Below are positions 36,511 to 45,510 of a DNA stretch of 64,000 bases, one piece after another; the stretch's first letter is position 1; each line of letters starts with the position of its first letter. The translations under genes and the position numbers were made by a program. Below the pieces are notes generated by a model. That model was not told the origin of the DNA, did not search any database, and saw only the letters and a list, made by a program, of their open reading frames with translations. The stretch lies in NCBI RefSeq assembly GCF_900089455.2, contig NZ_LT907988.1, positions 2,356,001-2,420,000 of the forward strand. The letters are read 5' to 3'. This DNA is from Orrella dioscoreae. GTDB taxonomy: Bacteria > Pseudomonadota > Gammaproteobacteria > Burkholderiales > Burkholderiaceae_B.

Positions 36511-36969
36511 TCAGTCCTTGCGGCGCGTGTCGTGCTTCATGATGCGCGCGTGTTCGCGCTGCCAGTCCTTCTCGCGCTCGGAGTCGCGCTTGTCGTGCTG
36601 CTTCTTGCCGCGCGCCAAGCCGAACTCCAGCTTGATGCGGCCGTTCTTGTAGTGCAGGTTGATGGGGATCAGCGTGTAGCCGCGCTGTTCGACCTTGCCG
36701 ATCAGCTTGGAGATTTCCTCGGCCTTCAGCAGCAGCTTGCGCGTGCGCATGGCATCCGGATGGATGTGCGTGGAGGCCGTGGGCAGGGGGCTCACGTGCA
36801 TGCCCATGATCCAGATCTCGCCATCGCGCACGATGACGTAGCTTTCCTTGAGCTGCACGCGCTTGTCGCGGATGGCCTTGACCTCCCAGCCCTGCAGCAC
36901 GATGCCGGCTTCAAAGCGGTCTTCCACGAAGTAGTCGTGAAAGGCCTTGCGATTTTCAGCGATGCTCAT
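36511..36969 (-). CDS. smpB: SsrA-binding protein
   Basis: SmpB binds tmRNA and brings it to stalled ribosomes. The 152-residue protein has '[20 protein letters not shown]', '[20 protein letters not shown]' and the closing basic tail rich in Lys/Arg with 'KKQHDKRD'. An upstream extension to 37086 is not homologous. It is read divergently from ratA, a frequent arrangement in proteobacteria. Confidence 0.97.
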   Translation of the reverse strand: MSIAENRKAFHDYFVEDRFEAGIVLQGWEVKAIRDKRVQLKESYVIVRDGEIWIMGMHVSPLPTASTHIHPDAMRTRKLLLKAEEISKLIGKVEQRGYTLIPINLHYKNGRIKLEFGLARGKKQHDKRDSEREKDWQREHARIMKHDTRRKD

Positions 36970-37109
36970 TGTGTATGTTCTTGGGGCTGGGGCAGTGGAG
37001 CGAAAAGCATCCTTGGGGGGGGCCTTGGAGGTCCGCTGCAGGGACTTCGCTGCGCCCGACGCCGTTGTACCGGTAAAATCGTTCATTCTAGAGCTATTTG
37101 CGATTTTCG

Positions 37110-37544
37110 ATGCACAAGGTAGAGCGCTCCGTCCTGGTTCCCCACAGCGCGGCCCAGATGTTCGATCTGGTGGCCGACGTGGAGAAGTATCCTGAATTCA
37201 TGCCCTGGTGCGGCGGCGCCGAGGTGCAGTCGCGCGATGACGCCGGCATGCAGGCCTCGATCACCATCGCCTTCGCGGGCATGCGCCAGCGTTTCACCAC
37301 GCGCAACGTGCATGATTACCCGAACCGCATCACCCTGAACCTGGTCGACGGCCCGTTCTCGGCGCTGACCGGCAATTGGGTGTTCCAGCCGCTGGCCGAA
37401 GACGCCTGCAAGGTGCTCTTCACGCTGGAATACGCCTTCTCCAGCCGCACGCTGGAGGCGCTGGTGGGGCCGGTGTTCAACCGCATCGCCAGCAGCTTCA
37501 TCGACTCCTTCACCAAGCGCGCGCAAGACGTCTATGGCGGCTGA
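37110..37544 (+). CDS. ratA: RatA family ubiquinone-binding / toxin-like protein (START domain)
   Basis: A 144-residue polyketide-cyclase/START-fold protein of the RatA/PasT (Coq10-like) family: '[20 protein letters not shown]', '[13 protein letters not shown]' and '[15 protein letters not shown]'. E. coli RatA was described as blocking 70S ribosome assembly, while homologues help ubiquinone function; which applies here is open. It is divergent from smpB and overlaps rnfH by 11 bases. ATG at 37110 is preferred to an upstream TTG. Confidence 0.9.
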   Translation: MHKVERSVLVPHSAAQMFDLVADVEKYPEFMPWCGGAEVQSRDDAGMQASITIAFAGMRQRFTTRNVHDYPNRITLNLVDGPFSALTGNWVFQPLAEDACKVLFTLEYAFSSRTLEALVGPVFNRIASSFIDSFTKRAQDVYGG

Positions 37545-37863
37545 GACGCTGCGCGTCACGGTCAGCTATGCGCCGGGCGATCCGCTGACCGACAGGGTGT
37601 GGCAGCGCGAGCTCGTGTTGCCCGCGGGCGCCACGGTCGGCCAGGCCTTGGCCGCGAGCGGCTGGCACGCGGATTTTCCCGGACAGGATCCCTGGCGTGT
37701 CGGTGTCGGGCTCTATGGCAAGCGCTGCGAGTCCTCCACCGCGCTGTCCGACCATGATCGCGTGGAGATCTACCGGGCGCTGGATTTCGACCCGATGGAG
37801 TCGCGCCGGCGGCGCGCGGCGCACAAGGAAAAAGCGCCGGGCAGCGGCAGGACAGCACACTAG
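37534..37863 (+). CDS. RnfH family protein (UPF0125, RatB-like)
   Basis: A 109-residue protein with the ubiquitin-like RnfH/RatB domain: 'LRVTVSYAPGDPLTDRVWQR', 'VGLYGKRCE' and 'RVEIYRALDFDPMESRRRRA'. It is the usual downstream partner of ratA and overlaps it, so both are translated together. Function is unknown. The C-terminus is basic. Confidence 0.9.
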   Translation: MAAETLRVTVSYAPGDPLTDRVWQRELVLPAGATVGQALAASGWHADFPGQDPWRVGVGLYGKRCESSTALSDHDRVEIYRALDFDPMESRRRRAAHKEKAPGSGRTAH

Positions 37864-37884
37864 CCTGCCCGCCGCGGGCGGCTG

Positions 37885-40359
37885 CTACATCCGGTACTGC
37901 AGCGTCAGCAGGACGTTCCTTGGCGCGGCGTAGAAATTGCGGTCGTAGCTGATCGAGCTGAAGTAGCGCTTGTCGGTCAGGTTCTCCACCTTCAGGCCGG
38001 CAGTCAGCCTGTCCGTCAGCCTGTAGCCCAGGCGTGCATCCCACACCGTGTAGCCGCCTTGTTCGCGGCCGTAATAGGCAAAACCCGAAGACCGGCTCTG
38101 GACGGTCATGCCGCCGCCGACCGAGACGCGATTCCATTCGCCAGGCAGCACATAGTTGGCCCACAGCTTCGCCAGGTGGCGGGGAATGCCGGTGTTGGAC
38201 GAGATGTCGTAGCCGACCGAGGGCACGTCGCTGCCGCGGTGGCGGGTCTTCGTATACGTATAGGACGCCGCCAGCTGCAGGCCGCGCAGCACCTCGCCGC
38301 TGATTTCCGCCTCGATGCCCTGGCTCAGCACGTTGGCCGAGGGACGGTAGCAGGTGCCGCCGCAATTGCGGTCAGCCAGGTCCTGGTCGATGCCGCCCTC
38401 CTCGAAGGCCAGTTTCTTCTGCTCGGTGCGGAAAACGGCGAAGGTGGCGTCCGCGCGGCCGTCGAAGAGTTCGCCTTTCAGGCCGAGTTCATAGGAGCGG
38501 CCCGTGACAGGGCTGAGGAATTGGCCGGTGACGTCGCGCTGGCTTTGCGGGCGGAAGATCTCGGCATGGTTCGCATAGGCGGACCACTGGCCGTTCAGCT
38601 TCAGGATGAGGCCGGCGAAGGGCGTGAATTCGCCATTTTCCTTGGCGGTGGATTCCGAGTAGCCCCAGACGCCGTCCGAGAAGTAGGTCTGTTCGAACCA
38701 CGAATAGCGTCCGCCCAGCACGGCCGACAGCGAGTCCGTCAGCTGATAGCGTGCATTGGCATAGATGCCTTTCTTCTCGGACAGATAGCCGTCGTTCATG
38801 CGGTTGGCCGCGATGACGTCTTCCAGCGCGACGGGCGCTGCGGTGACAGGCTGGTCGTAGCTGCCGTTCAGGGCTTCCAGGTTGCGCTGCCAACCCCACA
38901 GATCATGGCTGCGCTGGCGTGAGAAGTTGGCTCCGACGATCAGGTCCAGCTTGCGGCCGAACAGCTGTTCGCTGCCGGTCAGATAGGCATCGCCGCCCAC
39001 GTTGCGCGACACCATGTCGAAGGCATAGGCGTCGCCGCGCATGGTGTTGGGCGGCCCCAGGCGGCCGGTGCGCAGCAGATAGAGGATTTCGTTCTCTTCA
39101 TGGACGCGCACGAGCGAGGTCTTGAAGCGCCAGCCGTTGGCGAAGCGATGGCTCAGGTCCAGGAACCAGCTTTCCTGCGACTTCTTTGCATAGTTCCAGG
39201 GCGCGCTCAGGTTGGTGGCGCGGCCATACACCGGCATGCTGCCGTCGCCGTTGTTGGGCAGGCCCGACCAGTCGATGCCGCCATAGGGCGTCTCGCGGCT
39301 GTAGCCCAGGCCCAGGGTGGTGGCGGGCCCAAGGTCGATGTCCAAGGCGCCGTACAGCGTGCGTTCGCGCGAGTTCAGGTAGTCACGGAAGGAATCGCTG
39401 CGGTCGTAGTTGGCCACCACGCGGCCACGCACGCTGCCGCTGTCGTTCAGCGCGCCGCCGTAGTCGGCTTGCGCGCCCACGCGGTTCCACGAACCGGCCT
39501 TGCCGGTCAGCACCAGCTGGCGCTCCTGCGTGGGGCGCTTGCGCACCAGGTTGACCGACCCCGATGGGTCGCCGGCGCCCTCGAACAGGCCTTGCGGGCC
39601 GCGCATCAGTTCCACGCGGTCATAGATGCTGGTGTCGGTGTTGAAGGCCGAACCGCGTGCATACAGCTGCCGCTCCAGCGGCACGCCGTCGAACTGATAG
39701 CTTTGAATGAAGAAGCCGCGCGAATAGAAATGGCCGCCGGGTTCGTTGGACACCGTGGACACGCCCGGCGCCTGGTTCATGGCTTCGCGGATATCGCTGA
39801 TGTCCTGGTCATCCATGCGCTGACGGGTGATGACGGTGACGGCCTGCGGGATCTCGCGCAGCGATTGTTCGCCCTTGCCGATGGTGACGGCGCTGGACGT
39901 GTACGAGCCCGAGCCTTCGGTGGTGGAGGGCGATCGGCCCAGTACGGTGACCGGAGCCAGCGTGGACGCGCCGGCGGGCCGGGCGCGCAGGCGGAACTGG
40001 CCGCCGGTGTCGCGCACCGCCTCCAGGTCCGTGCCGGCCAGAATGGCGGACAGCGCCGCGGCATCGTTCAACGTGCCGCTGACGCCGCCGCTGCGGCGGT
40101 GCTGCACCAGCCCCGGCGGGCTGACCAGCAGCACGCCGGACTCGGCGGCGTAGCGTGCCAGCACGTCTTCCAGCGGGCCAGGGGGAATGTCATAGCGGCG
40201 GGCGCCGTCGGCGTGGGCGGCGGCCGGCGTCTGCGCCTGCGCGCCTTGCGGCACGGCAAGCAGGGTCAGGCTGGCCAGCACGGCGCTGCCCAGCGCAACA
40301 GACAGTGGCGTGCGGCGCTGGGCTGCCTGGCGGGCAGGATGGGCAGGGCGGGTGGACAT
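37885..40359 (-). CDS. TonB-dependent siderophore receptor with signalling domain
   Basis: An 824-residue outer-membrane receptor for a ferric siderophore. Signal peptide to about residue 43 ('AVPQGAQAQTP'). An STN domain ('YDIPPGPLEDVLARYAAESG') follows at about 55-130 and marks it as a transducer that talks to an anti-sigma factor. Then come a TonB box region, the plug ('IPQAVTVITRQRMDDQDISD') and a 22-strand barrel. The extreme C-terminus is QYRM, not the usual aromatic residue. fecR- and fecI-like genes lie immediately upstream on the same strand. ATG at 40359 starts the Arg-rich signal peptide; a longer frame to 40416 is less likely. The siderophore cannot be inferred. Confidence 0.93.
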   Translation of the reverse strand: MSTRPAHPARQAAQRRTPLSVALGSAVLASLTLLAVPQGAQAQTPAAAHADGARRYDIPPGPLEDVLARYAAESGVLLVSPPGLVQHRRSGGVSGTLNDAAALSAILAGTDLEAVRDTGGQFRLRARPAGASTLAPVTVLGRSPSTTEGSGSYTSSAVTIGKGEQSLREIPQAVTVITRQRMDDQDISDIREAMNQAPGVSTVSNEPGGHFYSRGFFIQSYQFDGVPLERQLYARGSAFNTDTSIYDRVELMRGPQGLFEGAGDPSGSVNLVRKRPTQERQLVLTGKAGSWNRVGAQADYGGALNDSGSVRGRVVANYDRSDSFRDYLNSRERTLYGALDIDLGPATTLGLGYSRETPYGGIDWSGLPNNGDGSMPVYGRATNLSAPWNYAKKSQESWFLDLSHRFANGWRFKTSLVRVHEENEILYLLRTGRLGPPNTMRGDAYAFDMVSRNVGGDAYLTGSEQLFGRKLDLIVGANFSRQRSHDLWGWQRNLEALNGSYDQPVTAAPVALEDVIAANRMNDGYLSEKKGIYANARYQLTDSLSAVLGGRYSWFEQTYFSDGVWGYSESTAKENGEFTPFAGLILKLNGQWSAYANHAEIFRPQSQRDVTGQFLSPVTGRSYELGLKGELFDGRADATFAVFRTEQKKLAFEEGGIDQDLADRNCGGTCYRPSANVLSQGIEAEISGEVLRGLQLAASYTYTKTRHRGSDVPSVGYDISSNTGIPRHLAKLWANYVLPGEWNRVSVGGGMTVQSRSSGFAYYGREQGGYTVWDARLGYRLTDRLTAGLKVENLTDKRYFSSISYDRNFYAAPRNVLLTLQYRM

Positions 40360-40478
40360 GAAGCACTTCCTCGATGGCAACAGGGCTGTGGGCGCGCCGG
40401 CGTGGCGGCCTTTCACCTCTTCATCGAAGCAGGCGGGAAAATCGGAACCATGACAGGGAGAATATTTTCGCCGGCGGA

Positions 40479-41453
40479 TCAGCGCGGCATGACGCGCGTC
40501 CAGCCAGGGAAGGGGCGCTGTACCCGGATCGGCATGACCGACTCCAGCATGGCCAGCACGCGGTCGGGCTCCGTCATGGGAAAGCTGCCGAAAACAGGCA
40601 AGTCAGCGATTTCCGGCGACACGCTCAGGTAACCCCGCCGATAGCGGCCCAGCGCTTGCAGCATCTCTGACAGCGGCACGTTCCTGGCCACATAGCGGCC
40701 GCGCGGCCCCTGGGCATCGGCAAGATCGGCGGGCGTCAGCGCCGACACGCCCTGCGCGGACACGCGTGCCTGCATGCCCGCGGGAATGATCACGGCGTGA
40801 CCGCTGGCCGCCGTGGCCTCGACCGCGCCTTCGTAGACGGCAATGCGGGTGTCGTCGCCGTCCAGCCGGGTAAGGAAACGCGTGCCCAGCGCACGCAGCC
40901 GGCCTTGCGGCGTGTCGACCACGAAGGGGCGGCCGGCGTCGGCGGCGGTCTCCACCAGCATCTCGCCGCGCCACTGCCGCAGCCTGCGCAGGCTGGCGGT
41001 GTAATCCGCGTCGAAGGCGCTGGCGGTGCCCAGCCAGACCTGCGTGCCGTCCGGCAACCGCAGTTCGCGCACCTCTCCCGTGGCTGTGCGGTAATCGGCC
41101 AGGCTTGCCGACAGGACGGTGGGAAAAACGCCGTAGTCCCGCGCCATCCAGCCTGCCAGGCCGGTGCCTGCCAAGGCGGCCAGGCTCAGCACCAGACGCC
41201 GCCTGCCGGGGGAAGCCAGCGTCGAACGATAGGCCGTGGCGGCAGCGCGGGGGTCGGGCACGGCTTGCAAGGGCGCGAAGCGCTGGCTGATGGCTTCCAC
41301 CCGGGCCCAGGCCTGACGGTGCGTGTCGGAGGCCTCGCGCCAGGCTTGCCATGCCTGGCGTTCGCGTGCCGTGGCGTCGCCTGCGCACAGCCGTGCGAAC
41401 CAGTCCGCGGCCTGTGCCAGCACGGCGTCGGGAATGTCGTGTTGGGCGCTCAC
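40479..41453 (-). CDS. fecR: FecR family anti-sigma factor / iron-signal transducer
   Basis: A 324-residue inner-membrane protein. N-terminal cytoplasmic DUF4880 helix region ('AADWFARLCAGDATARERQA', 'AWQAWREAS'), one membrane segment at about 88-106 ('LVLSLAALAGTGLAGW') and a periplasmic FecR domain ('TATGEVRELRLPDGTQVWLG', 'RGEMLVETAADAGRPFVVDT'). It senses the occupied receptor through the STN domain and controls the sigma factor. The start is GTG inside the fecI stop (GTGA). Confidence 0.92.
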   Translation of the reverse strand: MSAQHDIPDAVLAQAADWFARLCAGDATARERQAWQAWREASDTHRQAWARVEAISQRFAPLQAVPDPRAAATAYRSTLASPGRRRLVLSLAALAGTGLAGWMARDYGVFPTVLSASLADYRTATGEVRELRLPDGTQVWLGTASAFDADYTASLRRLRQWRGEMLVETAADAGRPFVVDTPQGRLRALGTRFLTRLDGDDTRIAVYEGAVEATAASGHAVIIPAGMQARVSAQGVSALTPADLADAQGPRGRYVARNVPLSEMLQALGRYRRGYLSVSPEIADLPVFGSFPMTEPDRVLAMLESVMPIRVQRPFPGWTRVMPR

Positions 41454-41956
41454 GCGGTCTTCAGGCAGTGCAGCATGGCCTGCGCGATGTACTTGCGCAC
41501 CATGCGGTCGGATACGCCCAGTTCCTGCGCCACTTCCACGGTGGACATGCCGCAACCGGCGCTCATCACGAAGGCCTGCGCGGCCTTGGCCGGCAGGCTG
41601 CGCAGCAGCGTGTCCATCTCCTGCAGGGTTTGCAGCACCATCACCTGATGCTCGGCCGATGGCGCCCGGTCTTCCGGCAGCGCGGCCAGGGTATCCAGCC
41701 AGGCCTGCTCGATCTGGCGCCGCCGCCACAGGTCGACGCACAGCCCGCCGGCCATCGTGCGCAGATAGACCCGTGCTTCGGGCAGGCTGCCGAAGATCCG
41801 AGGCGATGCCAGCAGCCGCAGGAACGCGTCCTGGGCCAGGTCGGCCGCGTCGGCGGCGTTGCCCAGGCGGCGGCGCAGCCAGCCTTGCAGCCAGGGGTGG
41901 TGGTCGACGTAAAGCGTTTCGACGGAGGGCGGGGAAAGGTAGTCGGAGGAGTTCAA
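41450..41956 (-). CDS. fecI: ECF sigma factor, FecI-like (iron starvation)
   Basis: A 168-residue ECF sigma factor: region 2 'WLQGWLRRRLGNAADAADLA' and 'QDAFLRLLASP', region 4 'LPAKAAQAFVMSAGCGMSTV' and 'EVAQELGVSDRMVRKYIAQA'. It should direct polymerase to the receptor gene when the siderophore is bound. The start appears to be TTG at 41956, since no ATG or GTG precedes the homologous part in frame. A promoter with an overlapping Fur-box-like sequence lies about 60 bases upstream. Order fecI-fecR-receptor on one strand is the classic cell-surface signalling cassette. Confidence 0.92.
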   Translation of the reverse strand: MNSSDYLSPPSVETLYVDHHPWLQGWLRRRLGNAADAADLAQDAFLRLLASPRIFGSLPEARVYLRTMAGGLCVDLWRRRQIEQAWLDTLAALPEDRAPSAEHQVMVLQTLQEMDTLLRSLPAKAAQAFVMSAGCGMSTVEVAQELGVSDRMVRKYIAQAMLHCLKTA

Positions 41957-42010
41957 GACCTGGCGGGCCGCGAGGCGCGGCGCAATCCGGAAAGCAGGGC
42001 GGGAATTCAG

Positions 42011-42048
42011 TGCGAACGATTATCACTTAATAGTTCGGGCTCGGGCAA
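42011..42048 (-). promoter_or_regulatory. fecI promoter with overlapping Fur-box-like site
   Basis: On the minus strand TTGCCC (42048-42043), an 18-base spacer and GATAAT (42024-42019) form a promoter. TGATAAT-C-GTTCGCA (42025-42011) matches the 7-1-7 Fur model TGATAAT-N-ATTATCA at 11 of 14 arm positions and covers the -10. Iron-loaded Fur would block transcription of fecI. Confidence 0.6.
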
Positions 42049-42131
42049 TGGCTGGGTGAGGCAAGCGAAGCAAATGTCGCGCACGGGACTGTGCAGGCGA
42101 GTGCCTTGGGGTAAGTTGGGAGTTACGCGGA

Positions 42132-42147
42132 TTTACGTTTACGTAAA
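42132..42147. promoter_or_regulatory. Palindromic operator before valine-catabolism operon
   Basis: TTTACGT-TT-ACGTAAA is a perfect 7-2-7 palindrome 70 bases before the acyl-CoA dehydrogenase start. It resembles the sites I recall for MerR-type LiuR regulators of branched-chain amino acid catabolism. No merR-type gene is in the window. Confidence 0.55.
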
Positions 42148-42216
42148 CTGCCCACACAATCCGGAGACACATCCGGCAGGCACTGTCACCCGTGCCTCGT
42201 ATCCAAGGAGACAAGC

Positions 42217-43371
42217 GTGGATCTGGAACTCAACGACGAGCAACAGGCTTTCGTGCAGGCGGCCCGCGATTTCGCGCAAGGCGAGCTGGCGCCGCATGCG
42301 GCGCGCTGGGACGCCGACAGCGTGTTCCCCAAGGAGGCTTTCGCGCGCGCCGGCGAGCTTGGCTTCTGCTCGCTGTACGCCAGCGAGGAGATCGGCGGCC
42401 TGGGCCTGCCGCGCCTGGATGCCACGCTGGTCTTCGAGGAATTGGCGGCCGTGGATCCTTCCACGGCCGCCTTCCTCACCATCCACAACATGGCCACCTG
42501 GATGGTCGGCAAATGGGCCACGCCGGCCGTGCGCGAGGCGTGGGGGCCGGACCTGGCCGCAGGCCGCAAGCTGGCCTCGTACTGCCTGACCGAGCCCGCC
42601 GCGGGGTCGGATGCGGCGTCGCTGTCCACGCGCGCGGAAAAGCAGGGCGACGTCTATGTCGTGAACGGCGCCAAGGCCTTCATCTCCGGTGGCGGCGACA
42701 CCGACCTGCTGGTGCTCATGGCGCGCACGGGCGGGGCGGGGGCGGGCGGCATTTCCACGTTTGCCGTGCCGGCCGACCTGCCGGGCATCACCTATGGCCG
42801 CAAGGAAGAGAAGATGGGCTGGAACAGCCAGTCCACGCGGCCCATCATGTTCGAGAACGTGAAAGTGCCGGCCGAGCACCTGATGGGTGCGGAAGGCGAG
42901 GGCTTTCGCATCGCCATGAAGGGGCTGGACGGCGGGCGCATCAACATCGGCACCTGCTCGGTGGGCGCGGCGCAGGGCGCATTGACTGCCGCGCGCGACT
43001 ACATGCTGGAGCGCAAGCAGTTCGACCGCAAGATCGCCACCTTCCAGGCCTTGCAGTTCAAGCTGGCCGACATGGCCACGCACGTGGTGGCGGCCCGCCA
43101 GATGGTACGGCTGGCGGCGTGCAAGCTGGATGGCGGCTCGCCCGACGCATCGACCTATTGCGCCATGGCGAAACGTCTGGCGACAGATTTAGGGTTCCAA
43201 GTGTGCCTTGATGCACAGCAAATTTTCGGCGGTTACGGTTATCTTAAGGACTACCCGCTGGAAAGATTGGTGCGCGACACGCGCGTGCACCAGATCCTCG
43301 AAGGCACCAATGAGATCATGCGCGTGATCATCGCGCGCCAATTGCTCGAGAAAGGAACGGACCCGAGATGA
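42217..43371 (+). CDS. Isobutyryl-CoA dehydrogenase-like acyl-CoA dehydrogenase
   Basis: A 384-residue FAD enzyme of valine breakdown, converting isobutyryl-CoA to methacrylyl-CoA. The N-terminal 'DLELNDEQQAFVQAARDFAQ', the FAD/substrate region 'YCLTEPAAGSDAASLSTRAE' and the C-terminal 'FGGYGYLKDYPLERLVRDTR' are typical; the catalytic Glu362 is in ILEGTNEIMR. The 'GGYGYLKDY' and 'HQILEGTNE' text is close to human ACAD8 as I recall it, which points to isobutyryl-CoA. GTG start with AAGGAG six bases upstream. Overlaps the next gene by ATGA. Confidence 0.88.
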   Translation: MDLELNDEQQAFVQAARDFAQGELAPHAARWDADSVFPKEAFARAGELGFCSLYASEEIGGLGLPRLDATLVFEELAAVDPSTAAFLTIHNMATWMVGKWATPAVREAWGPDLAAGRKLASYCLTEPAAGSDAASLSTRAEKQGDVYVVNGAKAFISGGGDTDLLVLMARTGGAGAGGISTFAVPADLPGITYGRKEEKMGWNSQSTRPIMFENVKVPAEHLMGAEGEGFRIAMKGLDGGRINIGTCSVGAAQGALTAARDYMLERKQFDRKIATFQALQFKLADMATHVVAARQMVRLAACKLDGGSPDASTYCAMAKRLATDLGFQVCLDAQQIFGGYGYLKDYPLERLVRDTRVHQILEGTNEIMRVIIARQLLEKGTDPR

Positions 43372-44561
43372 CTGCCCCGGTATTGTTCGAGGAACTGGAT
43401 TGCGCGAACGGCACGCGCTTCGGCGTTGCCACGCTGAATGCCCCGCAGACGCTCAATGGCCTGACGCTGGAAATGGCCGAGCTGCTGGCCGAGCGGCTGC
43501 AGGTGTGGGCCGCGGATCCCGGCATCGCGGTGGTGGTGCTCAAGGGCGCGGGCGAAAAGGCCTTCTGCGCCGGCGGCGACCTGCACAGCCTGTATCGCAG
43601 CATGCGCGAGAACACCAGCGGCGATCCGCTGGCCAACGACTACGCGCGCCGTTTCTTCGAGACCGAGTACCGGCTGGACTACGCCATCCACGTCTATCCC
43701 AAGCCCGTGCTGTGCTGGGGCACCGGCATCGTCATGGGCGGCGGCATCGGCCTCATGGCCGGCGCCAGTCATCGCGTGGTCAGCGAAACCTCGCGCCTGG
43801 CCATGCCCGAGATCACCATCGGGCTTTTTCCCGATGTGGGCGGCAGCTGGCTGCTGGGCCGCATGACGGGCCGCAGCGGCCTGTTCCTGGCCCTGACCGG
43901 CGCGCCGCTGAACGCCAGCGACGCCATCTTCACCGGCATGGCTGATTACCGCATCCACACGGAAGACTGGGATGACGTGATGGCCGACCTGCTGCGCCAG
44001 CCCTGGGCCATGGGCGGGCTGGACGGCGATGCCGCGGTCACCGGCCGTGGCGTCAACGACGGCCTGCTGGAGCGCGCGTTGCGCAGCCACGCGCCGGAAG
44101 AGGGCGGCGAGCACGGGCCGCTGCGCCAGCACCTGTTCCTCATCAACACCTTGTGCGGCGGCAAGACCCTGGAAGACGTGGCCGATGAAATCGCCACCCT
44201 GAACGGCCACGAAGACCCCTGGCTGGCCAAGGCCGCCGCCACCTTTGCCGCTGGCGCGCCCAGTTCCGCGCGCATCGCCTTCACGCTGCAGCAACGCGCC
44301 CGCCTCATGTCGCTGGCCGATGCCTTCCGTGCCGAATACTGGGCCGCGCTGCGCTGCGCGGCCGACGGCGATTTCGCCGAAGGCGTGCGTGCGCTGCTGA
44401 TCGACAAGGACAAGAAACCGCGCTGGCATCCGCGCGCCATCGAAGAGGCCGACGAGGCCTGGGTCGAGCCGTATTTCCAGCCGCCCTGGGAGCCCGAGGC
44501 GCATCCCATGGCCGACCTGGAGCAATCCGGCAGCCCCTTCTTCGGCGTGGAAAAAACGTAG
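43368..44561 (+). CDS. 3-hydroxyisobutyryl-CoA hydrolase
   Basis: A 397-residue crotonase-fold enzyme (ECH_2 type) that hydrolyses 3-hydroxyisobutyryl-CoA in valine catabolism. 'VVVLKGAGEKAFCAGGDLHS' and 'GIVMGGGIGLMAGASHRVVS' form the oxyanion hole, and 'MPEITIGLFPDVGGSWLLGR' is the family signature with the catalytic Glu. The length, with an extra C-terminal region of more than 100 residues, separates it from simple enoyl-CoA hydratases. Its ATG overlaps the stop of the dehydrogenase gene. Confidence 0.9.
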   Translation: MTAPVLFEELDCANGTRFGVATLNAPQTLNGLTLEMAELLAERLQVWAADPGIAVVVLKGAGEKAFCAGGDLHSLYRSMRENTSGDPLANDYARRFFETEYRLDYAIHVYPKPVLCWGTGIVMGGGIGLMAGASHRVVSETSRLAMPEITIGLFPDVGGSWLLGRMTGRSGLFLALTGAPLNASDAIFTGMADYRIHTEDWDDVMADLLRQPWAMGGLDGDAAVTGRGVNDGLLERALRSHAPEEGGEHGPLRQHLFLINTLCGGKTLEDVADEIATLNGHEDPWLAKAAATFAAGAPSSARIAFTLQQRARLMSLADAFRAEYWAALRCAADGDFAEGVRALLIDKDKKPRWHPRAIEEADEAWVEPYFQPPWEPEAHPMADLEQSGSPFFGVEKT

Positions 44562-44625
44562 TCCCGCCGAGGTCCCCGCCCCGGCTTTCATGATTTCCAG
44601 AAAAACAAACGAGGAGACATGCAAC

Positions 44626-45510
44626 ATGAAGCAGATCGCTTTTATCGGCCTGGGCAACATGGGGGCGCCGATGGCGCTGAACCTGCTCAAGGCGGGTCAT
44701 GCGCTGAAGGTGTTCGACCTTTCCGAGAAGGCCTTGAAGCAGGCCGCGGAGGCGGGGGCGTCGGTTGCGGCGTCGGCGCGTGATGCGGTGACAGGCACGG
44801 ACTGCGTCATCACCATGCTGCCGGCCAGCGCGCACGTCGAGAAACTGTACCTGGGTGACGACCTGCTGGCCGGCGTGCGCGCGGATGCTTTGGTCATCGA
44901 TTGCAGCACCATTGCACCGGAATCCGCGCGCCGCGTGGCCGCGGCGGCGCAGGCGCGCGGCATCGCCATGATCGATGCGCCCGTGTCAGGCGGCACGGGC
45001 GGCGCGGCGGCCGGGACCTTGACCTTCATCGTGGGTGGTGCTGCCGAGTCGCTGGAACGCGCGCGGCCCTTGCTGGAAAAAATGGGCAAGAACATCTTTC
45101 ATGCGGGCGATGCGGGGGCAGGGCAGGTGGCCAAGATCTGCAACAACATGCTGTTGGGGGTGTTGATGGCGGGGACTGCCGAGGCCTTGGCCTTGGGTGT
45201 CGCGAATGGCCTGGATGTGAAGGTGCTGTCGGACATCATTTCCAAGAGCTCGGGACGGAACTGGGCGACCGAGCTTTACAACCCCTGGCCGGGGGTGATG
45301 CCGAATGTGCCGGCGTCGAAGGGGTATGAAGGCGGGTTTGGGGTGGATTTGATGTTGAAGGATCTGGGGTTGGCTGCAGAGGCTGCGTTGGCGGTGAGGG
45401 CGGCTACGCCGCTTGGGGAGCTGGCGCGGAATTTGTATGCGATGCATAGCGCGCAGGGGAATGGGGGGTTGGATTTTTCTAGTATTTTGGGGTTGGTTCG
45501 GAGGGGGTGA
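44626..45510 (+). CDS. mmsB: 3-hydroxyisobutyrate dehydrogenase
   Basis: A 294-residue NAD-dependent dehydrogenase oxidising 3-hydroxyisobutyrate to methylmalonate semialdehyde. Rossmann motif GLGNMG at 8-13, 'DAPVSGGTGGAAAGTLTFIV' substrate region and catalytic Lys170 in 'GQVAKICNNMLLG'. GAGGAG precedes the ATG. It closes the three-gene valine unit; mmsA is not in the window. Codon use changes abruptly near its end: of the last 72 sense codons (from 45292) only two end in C, with GGG, TTG, GAT, TTT and GCG replacing the C-ending codons common upstream. Confidence 0.94.
   Translation: MKQIAFIGLGNMGAPMALNLLKAGHALKVFDLSEKALKQAAEAGASVAASARDAVTGTDCVITMLPASAHVEKLYLGDDLLAGVRADALVIDCSTIAPESARRVAAAAQARGIAMIDAPVSGGTGGAAAGTLTFIVGGAAESLERARPLLEKMGKNIFHAGDAGAGQVAKICNNMLLGVLMAGTAEALALGVANGLDVKVLSDIISKSSGRNWATELYNPWPGVMPNVPASKGYEGGFGVDLMLKDLGLAAEAALAVRAATPLGELARNLYAMHSAQGNGGLDFSSILGLVRRG

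Noticed and set aside
36970-37109. Sigma-70 promoters in the smpB/ratA divergent gap
   Set aside because: TAAAAT and TACAAC -10-like hexamers exist but neither has an acceptable -35 at proper spacing.
37860-37884. GC palindrome between rnfH and the receptor gene as a terminator
   Set aside because: The arms leave no loop and no T run follows.
41454-42026. Apparent N-terminal extension of fecR through fecI
   Set aside because: The extension is Arg/Pro-rich and antisense-like in composition; fecI occupies the same DNA in a different frame and the GTG at 41453 fits the GTGA overlap.
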